From Cellulomonas massiliensis JC225 (GTDB lineage: Bacteria; Actinomycetota; Actinomycetes; Actinomycetales; Cellulomonadaceae): a stretch of DNA of 34,889 bases. The stretch is from positions 600,637 to 635,525 of the forward strand of contig NZ_HE978588.1 in NCBI RefSeq assembly GCF_000312005.1, read 5' to 3'. The translations under genes and the position numbers were made by a program. This document shows, one piece after another, positions 29,953-34,889 of this stretch. The notes under the pieces were generated by a model. The model was not told the origin of the DNA. It did not search any database and saw nothing but the letters and a program-made list of their open reading frames with translations. Position 1 is the first letter of the stretch. Each line of letters opens with the position of its first letter.

Positions 29953-32900
29953 TCAGCCCCGGTCCGACCGCCGGCGCAGGATCACCAGACCGGCGCCGGC
30001 GAGCAGGAGCGCCAGGGCGGAGCTGCCGACGAGCAGCGCGTCCGAGCCGGTGACGGGCAGGGTGGCCGGCCCGTCGTCGTCCGCCTCCGGCGCGCTCCCG
30101 CCGTCGGTCCCCTCGTCGGGCGCGGCCGGCGGCAGCACCTCCACCCGGATGCGGCTCGGGTCGCTGGTCACGCCGTCCGCGTCGACCACGACGTACGTCG
30201 CCGTGACCGTCCCGGTGAAGCCGTCGGCCGCGTGGAACGTCACGGCGCCGGTCGCCTCGTCGAGCTCGAGGGTGCCCTGCTCCGCGGGGACCGTCGAGGT
30301 CAGGACGAAGCGGAACGGGCCCGTCCCGGTGGGCGTCGGCACGCCGAACGTCACCTCGCCCGCGTGCTCGACCGTGGCCGAGGCGTCCCCGCCGACCGGG
30401 GCGACGTCGATGGCGACGACGACCGGGTCGCTCGCGAGCCCGTCACGGTCGACCACCTGGTAGGTGACCGGGACGTGCCCGCTCGTCCCGGGCGTCGGCA
30501 CGACGACGAGCTCCCCGGTGGTCGGGTCGAGCGTCACCGTGGCCTGCGCGGGCGACGGCCCGTCGACGAGCTCGTAGGTGAACGGCCCCGACCCGACGGG
30601 CGTGGGCAGCTGGATCCGGACGGACGTCCCAGCCGGCACGCGGACCGGCTCGTCGTGACCCGGCACGTCGGACGGCGCGGGGACCGCCTTCGGCGCCACG
30701 TCGAACTCCACCACCGCGGGTGCGCTCGGCGTGCCGTGCGCGTCCGTCGAGCGGTAGGTCACCTCGACCGTGCCCGAGAAGCCCGGGGCGGGGACGAAGG
30801 TGATGACGCCGGTGGCCGGGTCGATCGTCGCGGTGCCCTGGTCGGGCGTGGGGCCCGTGACGATCTCGAAGGTGAACGGCCCCGTCCCGGACGGCGCCGG
30901 GGTCGGGCCGGTCGCCGGCGAGCCGGTGGTGCCGGGGACGGTCACGTCGGTGCCCGTCTGGCCGCCCGGGCTCACCGGGGCGACGGTCAGCACCAGCTCC
31001 GCCGGGTCGCTGGCGAGGCCGTCCGCGTCGAGCACGCGGTACCGCGCGGTCCACGTGCCCGACCACGCCGGGGACGAGAGCACCGAGGCGGTGCCGCCGT
31101 TCAGCGTGACGACCCCCGCCGCCGCCGGTCCCCCGTCGAGGAGCTCGTAGGTGAACGGACCCGTGCCCGTCGGGGTCGGCAGCGCCACGCTCGCGGTCGC
31201 GCCGGAGACGAGCGACGCGGCGCGGTCGTGCGCGACCGGACGGACGTCGAGCGTCGCCGTCACCGGCGCCGAGGTGCCCAGGTGGGAGTCGGTCGCGGTG
31301 TAGCGGACGACGAGCCGGCCGCTGACGCCGGGCGCCGGCGTGATCTCGACGTCGCCGCCGTCCACGACCGCCGTGCCGCGCGCGGGGTCCAGGCCCTGCA
31401 CGAGGGTGAGCGAGAACGGGCCGTCGCCCAGCGGCGCGGCGGGGCTCAGGACGCTCGCGACGGGCGCGTCGGACGCGGTCGTCACGTCGTCGACCGCGTA
31501 CGCCACCGGGGCGATCTCGACGACCACCGGCACCGAGGTCTGCGTGCCGTTCGAGGTGGCGGTGAGGACGAGGACGAACGTGCCCGAGTGCCCCTCGGGG
31601 TCGAACGTCACGGCGCCGTCGGCGCCGGCCGTCGCGGAGGTCCGGGCAGGCGCCGTGACGCCCCAGGTGACCGGTCCGCTGCCGTGGGCGACGGGCGCGT
31701 CGCTCGTCGTCGTGGCGTCGGCCGTGCCCGAGGTGGGGGCGACCGGACCGACGTAGGGACGCACCGTCACGGTCACGTCCTGCGGCGCGGACCAGACGCC
31801 GTCGGCGCCCTGCACGCGGTACCGGACCTCGTGGACCCCGGTCTCGCCGCGGTCGGCGACGACCGTGACCTGGCCGCCGGCGTCGATGGTCGCGCTCGCG
31901 CCCGACAGCGCGCCGCCGACGAGCTCGTACGCGAACGGGCCGGTGCCCGACGGGGCCGGGACGGCGACCGTCGCGGTGGCGTCGCCGTCCGCGTCGAGCG
32001 TGACGACCGCGGCCGTGGAGCCCGCGACCGGGGCGACGGTCACGGCGACCTGCTCGACGTCCGTCCGCAGCCCGTGCCGGTCGGCGACCGAGAACGAGCC
32101 GGTGTCGACGCCGCTGAAGCCGGCCGCCGGCGTGATGGTGAGCACGACGTCGCCGTCGGCGTTCGTAGCGAACGTCGCGGTGGAGCCGTCGGTGGCGGTC
32201 CACTGCGGGCTCGCCCAGGGGCCCGAGCCGGTGAACGGCACGGTGACCGTGACGGGCTCGTCGACCGTGGTCGTCGCGGTGGTGCCCACGACGACCGGGC
32301 GCACGAGCAGGCTCACGGCGGACGCGTTCGAGACGCCGGCCGCGCCGTCGGTCGCGGTGTAGGTGGCGGACAGCAGGCCGCTGGCGCCCGCGGCGGGGGT
32401 CAGGACGAGGCGTCCGCCCACCACCGCGACGTCGCCGACCGACGGGTCGGCCGGGGCCGAGACCGCGTACGTGTACGGGGCGGTCCCGACGACGACCGGG
32501 TCGACCGTGACCGACGCGGGCGTCGAGGACGCCGTCACCTCGCCGGCGTCCACGGGGCTCGTGACGGGGTTCCAGCGGACGGTCGCCGCGGCGGTGTTGT
32601 CCGCCGTCAGGGTGCCGTCGTCGGTGGCGCTCGCCACGGTCGCCGTGAAGGTCGAGGTGCCGGACGTGCCGCTGGCCGTGCGCGCGACCGCGGCCGTGAC
32701 GGCCGGGAGGGTCGTCGCAGGGTCGATCGCCGCGTCGTCGTGCTCGTACACGCAGGACAGGTCGGTGCCGTCCGTGACCGTGCAGGCCCAGCCGGGCGCC
32801 GTCACGGTGCCGAACTCCGTGCCCGCCGGGGCGGTGGCGCTCAGCGTCACGTCCTCGCCGGCCGGCACGGGTCCGGACGCGCCGTCCGCCCGGGCGGTCC

Positions 32901-33969
32901 ACGTGACGGTGCCGCTGTCGTTGCTCGGCACGGACGTCGCGGTGGCGCTCAGGCGCAGGTCGGAGCGGATCGGCAGCACCGACTGCACCTTGAGGAAGTT
33001 GATCTCGTGGATGTCGGTCGAGCCGCCGGTGGACGCGGCCCAGCCGAACTTGAACGTCGGCGTGCCGGCCAGCACCGCGGGCTCCGCGACCTGGGTCACC
33101 TGGACGCCGTTGAGGAACACCGTGACCTTGGGGTCGGGGTCCGAGGGCGGGTCGATGCGGACCCGCGTGACGATCGGCGCCGGGCGGGAGGCGACGCTCT
33201 GGCGCAGCGCCGGGGCGCCCACGGACGTCGTCTTCACCGGCGCGCCGAGCACGCAGTAGCCGGTCGTGCCGTCGCCGGGCCCTCGCACGCCGACGGTGGA
33301 CGTCAGCGACGGCTGGGACCCGCCGTAGGTGGTGCAGCCGGCGTTGTTCGTCTCGATCGTGAAGTTGCCCCACGCGTCGAAGCCGACGCCCAGCAGCGCG
33401 TGCGCGACGCCGGGCTGGCCCGCCCCCGAGCCCGCGTTGCTGTTGTGGTAGCCGAGCGAGCCGCCCATCGCGCCCGGCGCGGCGAGCGTGTACGCGCCGT
33501 CGGTGAGGAAGAACGAGATGCCGTCGGCCCCGTTGCCGCCGTACTGGTACTGGTTGAACGTGATGTCGAGGCCGGCCTTCGTCGGCAGCTGCTTGTTGTA
33601 GAGCAGGTACCCGTTGGCCGTGCCGACCGCCCGCGTCAGGCGCAGTGCGCCGCTGCCGTCCGCGTCGACGGCCCCGCCGCAGCCCGGCACCGGCGTCTGC
33701 GAGGTGCTCGACCCGGCCGTCAGGCACGCCTTGACGGTCGCGGCCCCCTCCTTGCCGCCGACGACGTAGCTGGACGCCACCGTGGTGCCGCTCATGAAGT
33801 CGTCCTCGAGCAGCACCGTGCCGGGGTCGGCCGCCACGGCGCCGGTGCCGAGCGACGAGACGCCGACGGCACCGAGCGTGAGGACGAGCGCCGCGACCGC
33901 GATGGCGGCCAGCGAGCGCGAGGGACGGCGGGGGGTCCGCGAGCGACGGGACCGCTCGGCCTGGTTCAT
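29953..33969 (-). CDS. LPXTG-anchored L-type lectin/CshA-like repeat adhesin
   Basis: This 1338-residue surface protein begins with a signal peptide (1-46, basic start then 'AVAALVLTLGAVGVSSLGTGAVA'). An L-type (legume-lectin-like) domain covers about 50-335 with 'GGNGADGISFFLTD' (146-158) and 'GVGFDAWGNF' (194-203), matching the carbohydrate and metal-binding loops. A DUF11-like Ig domain follows (about 337-470). Nine CshA-type fibril repeats of about 85-97 residues run from about 480 to 1275. Each has a 'TGTGPFTYELVDG' strand and a 'DADGLASDP' turn. The C-terminus has LPVTG (1304-1308), a 20-residue membrane segment and RRRSDRG, so sortase anchors it to peptidoglycan. ATG 33969 has AGGAG upstream. 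No sortase gene lies in the window. A glycan-binding cell-surface stalk is inferred. Confidence 0.93.
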   Translation of the reverse strand: MNQAERSRRSRTPRRPSRSLAAIAVAALVLTLGAVGVSSLGTGAVAADPGTVLLEDDFMSGTTVASSYVVGGKEGAATVKACLTAGSSTSQTPVPGCGGAVDADGSGALRLTRAVGTANGYLLYNKQLPTKAGLDITFNQYQYGGNGADGISFFLTDGAYTLAAPGAMGGSLGYHNSNAGSGAGQPGVAHALLGVGFDAWGNFTIETNNAGCTTYGGSQPSLTSTVGVRGPGDGTTGYCVLGAPVKTTSVGAPALRQSVASRPAPIVTRVRIDPPSDPDPKVTVFLNGVQVTQVAEPAVLAGTPTFKFGWAASTGGSTDIHEINFLKVQSVLPIRSDLRLSATATSVPSNDSGTVTWTARADGASGPVPAGEDVTLSATAPAGTEFGTVTAPGWACTVTDGTDLSCVYEHDDAAIDPATTLPAVTAAVARTASGTSGTSTFTATVASATDDGTLTADNTAAATVRWNPVTSPVDAGEVTASSTPASVTVDPVVVGTAPYTYAVSAPADPSVGDVAVVGGRLVLTPAAGASGLLSATYTATDGAAGVSNASAVSLLVRPVVVGTTATTTVDEPVTVTVPFTGSGPWASPQWTATDGSTATFATNADGDVVLTITPAAGFSGVDTGSFSVADRHGLRTDVEQVAVTVAPVAGSTAAVVTLDADGDATATVAVPAPSGTGPFAYELVGGALSGASATIDAGGQVTVVADRGETGVHEVRYRVQGADGVWSAPQDVTVTVRPYVGPVAPTSGTADATTTSDAPVAHGSGPVTWGVTAPARTSATAGADGAVTFDPEGHSGTFVLVLTATSNGTQTSVPVVVEIAPVAYAVDDVTTASDAPVASVLSPAAPLGDGPFSLTLVQGLDPARGTAVVDGGDVEITPAPGVSGRLVVRYTATDSHLGTSAPVTATLDVRPVAHDRAASLVSGATASVALPTPTGTGPFTYELLDGGPAAAGVVTLNGGTASVLSSPAWSGTWTARYRVLDADGLASDPAELVLTVAPVSPGGQTGTDVTVPGTTGSPATGPTPAPSGTGPFTFEIVTGPTPDQGTATIDPATGVITFVPAPGFSGTVEVTYRSTDAHGTPSAPAVVEFDVAPKAVPAPSDVPGHDEPVRVPAGTSVRIQLPTPVGSGPFTYELVDGPSPAQATVTLDPTTGELVVVPTPGTSGHVPVTYQVVDRDGLASDPVVVAIDVAPVGGDASATVEHAGEVTFGVPTPTGTGPFRFVLTSTVPAEQGTLELDEATGAVTFHAADGFTGTVTATYVVVDADGVTSDPSRIRVEVLPPAAPDEGTDGGSAPEADDDGPATLPVTGSDALLVGSSALALLLAGAGLVILRRRSDRG

Positions 33970-34059
33970 GCGGCACTCCTGGGCAGTGGGGGCCGGCCGC
34001 GCACGCGACCTGATCGCCCCATCGCCCGGTCCGCCGGACTGTTGAACGGTCGTCCAGCC

Positions 34060-34083
34060 CACCCGGGTGCTAGCACCCGGGTG
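34060..34083. repeat. 24-bp perfect palindrome made of two palindromic decamers
   Basis: Two copies of CACCCGGGTG (34060-34069 and 34074-34083) are separated by CTAG. Each decamer is itself a palindrome, and so is the whole. It lies 54 bp past the stop of the SPFH-like gene and 90 bp upstream of the adhesin start. As RNA it can form a 10-pair hairpin with a 4-base loop (terminator of the SPFH gene). As DNA it looks like a tandem site for a dimeric regulator of the adhesin. Confidence 0.7.
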
Positions 34084-34137
34084 AACTGGACCGGCGTCCG
34101 GCTCGGGAGCGACCGCCGCCGCCGCCCTGGCGCCGCG

Positions 34138-34818
34138 TCAGCCCCGGACGACGGGGCCGGCGGCCGCCGGCTGACCCGCCGTCGTCAGGACGACGGTCGC
34201 GCCGCCCGCCTCGATCGCCTGCAGCGTGCGCAGCTGCAGCAGACCCGGCTGCCCCTCGACGAGGCGCGCCGCGTTGGCCAGCGCGCGGGTCGCCGCCACC
34301 TCCGAGCGCGCCCGCTCCAGCGCGGCGAGCCCCTCCGCGCGGGCGGCCGCGACGTCCGCGGCCGCGCGGCGCAGCTCCACCGGCACGACGACGTCGCGCA
34401 GCGACACCCGCTCGACCACGAGCCCGACCTCCGCGACGAGAGCCGCGGTGGCCGTCCGGGCGCCCTCCGCGACGTCGGCACGCGCGGCCAGCAGCTCGTC
34501 GAGCGTCCGGCCCGCGACCTGCTCCCGCAGGGCGAGCTGCAGCGCCGTGTGCAGCAGGTCGTCCGGCTCGTCGACCCGCTCGTGCCACGCCCTCGGGTCG
34601 TCGACGCGCACCATCGCCGTCAGGCTGACCTTGACGGACAGCCCGTCGCCGGTCAGCACCTCCTGCAGCGGCAGGACGACGACCCGCGGCCGGACGACGA
34701 CGCGCGCGAACGTCCGCCTCCAGCGCCGGACCCGGTGCCGGCCGGGGCCGAGCTCGCGCTCGAACAGCCCGTCCCGGTACGTCAGGACCCGCTCCCACTC
34801 CCTCACGACGACAGCCAT
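34138..34818 (-). CDS. SPFH/band-7 domain protein (slipin-like)
   Basis: This 226-residue protein has an SPFH/band-7 domain at about 5-180. A 'VLTYRDGLFERELGPGRHRVRRW' opening, 'VVVRPRVVVLPLQEVLTGDGLSVKVSLTAMVRVDDP' and 'ALREQVAGRTLDELLAARADVAEG' lead to 'EVGLVVERVSLRDVVVPVELRRAA'. A helical tail ('ARAEGLAALERARSEVAATRALANAARL', about 170-205) matches the slipin/stomatin pattern. No N-terminal membrane anchor is visible, so membrane attachment would need a partner. It starts with ATG at 34818 behind GGAGG. The 71 bases upstream to the window edge contain no gene I can call. Function (membrane microdomain or protease partner) is inferred from the family only. Confidence 0.9.
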   Translation of the reverse strand: MAVVVREWERVLTYRDGLFERELGPGRHRVRRWRRTFARVVVRPRVVVLPLQEVLTGDGLSVKVSLTAMVRVDDPRAWHERVDEPDDLLHTALQLALREQVAGRTLDELLAARADVAEGARTATAALVAEVGLVVERVSLRDVVVPVELRRAAADVAAARAEGLAALERARSEVAATRALANAARLVEGQPGLLQLRTLQAIEAGGATVVLTTAGQPAAAGPVVRG

Positions 34819-34889
34819 CGCTCGACCTCCTCCCTCGTCCGGCCCGGCCGGGTCCCGGCCGCGCACCGCCCCGGACGCGCCGCACGCGG

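Noticed and set aside
30000-33960. DNA-level tandem repeats or a repeat array in the adhesin gene
   Set aside because: The periodicity is at protein level (diverged fibril repeats of about 85-97 residues). The DNA copies are not near-identical.
29953-34062. Start of the adhesin 31 codons upstream at 34062
   Set aside because: The extension (MGWTTVQQ...) runs through the palindromic region. The ATG at 33969 has a ribosome site and is followed at once by a proper signal peptide.
34819-34889. A further gene at the right edge of the window
   Set aside because: Only 71 bases upstream of the SPFH-like gene; GC-rich with no supported start, stop or motif.

Overview
The window is very GC-rich, with G or C at nearly every third codon position. 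It encodes a typical high-GC actinobacterial gene set: an HspR/HAIR-controlled dnaK operon, a SigJ-type ECF sigma factor, MmyB-type XRE regulators, an AfsR-like regulator, a DrrAB-type exporter and an LPXTG-class surface protein. A Micrococcales member such as a Cellulomonas relative is my best guess, but that is inference from gene style. The window is ordinary chromosome. I see no tRNA, rRNA, CRISPR array, insertion sequence or phage gene. No gene-free stretch exceeds 300 bases; the longest is 10631-10886 (256 b), which holds the dnaK control region.

Layout. 1-6.2 kb: an AfsR/SARP-like regulator cut by the window edge, an XRE/MmyB regulator divergent from a short-chain dehydrogenase, and a DrrAB-type ABC exporter preceded by 11-bp direct repeats. 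6.3-10.8 kb: a small membrane protein, then the leftward operon dnaK-grpE-dnaJ-hspR with two HAIR operators upstream of dnaK. 10.9-15.4 kb: single genes (membrane protein, SnoaL-like protein, methyltransferase, two VOC proteins, GNAT acetyltransferase) and an unusual protein with four cold-shock domains. 15.4-17.9 kb: a zinc alcohol dehydrogenase plus cupin operon divergent from a second MmyB regulator, with a strong inverted repeat between them. 17.8-21.0 kb: a FUSC-type membrane protein, then an NDH-2-like flavoprotein translationally coupled to a SigJ-type sigma factor. 21.1-28.5 kb: small regulator/enzyme modules, namely ArsR + SRPBCC divergent from a DHFR-like reductase, VOC + HxlR, and TetR divergent from an alpha/beta hydrolase. 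Each has a readable operator. Between them lie a DLH-like hydrolase, an APH-like kinase and a second SRPBCC protein. 28.5-34.9 kb: a YidD-like protein, a TusA-like/ATPase pair, a 1338-residue lectin plus repeat adhesin ending in LPVTG, and an SPFH/band-7 protein.

Two themes cross the window. First, about a dozen genes lack a Shine-Dalgarno sequence and instead carry a -10-like hexamer almost exactly six bases before the start codon, the layout of leaderless transcripts. Second, convergent gene pairs are separated by long perfect GC hairpins that probably terminate both strands. I did not find a clearly new multi-gene system. The best candidates for new biology are the four-CSD protein, the 11-bp repeats of the exporter, the paired MmyB/dehydrogenase modules with their inverted repeats, and the adhesin with the double-palindrome upstream of it.
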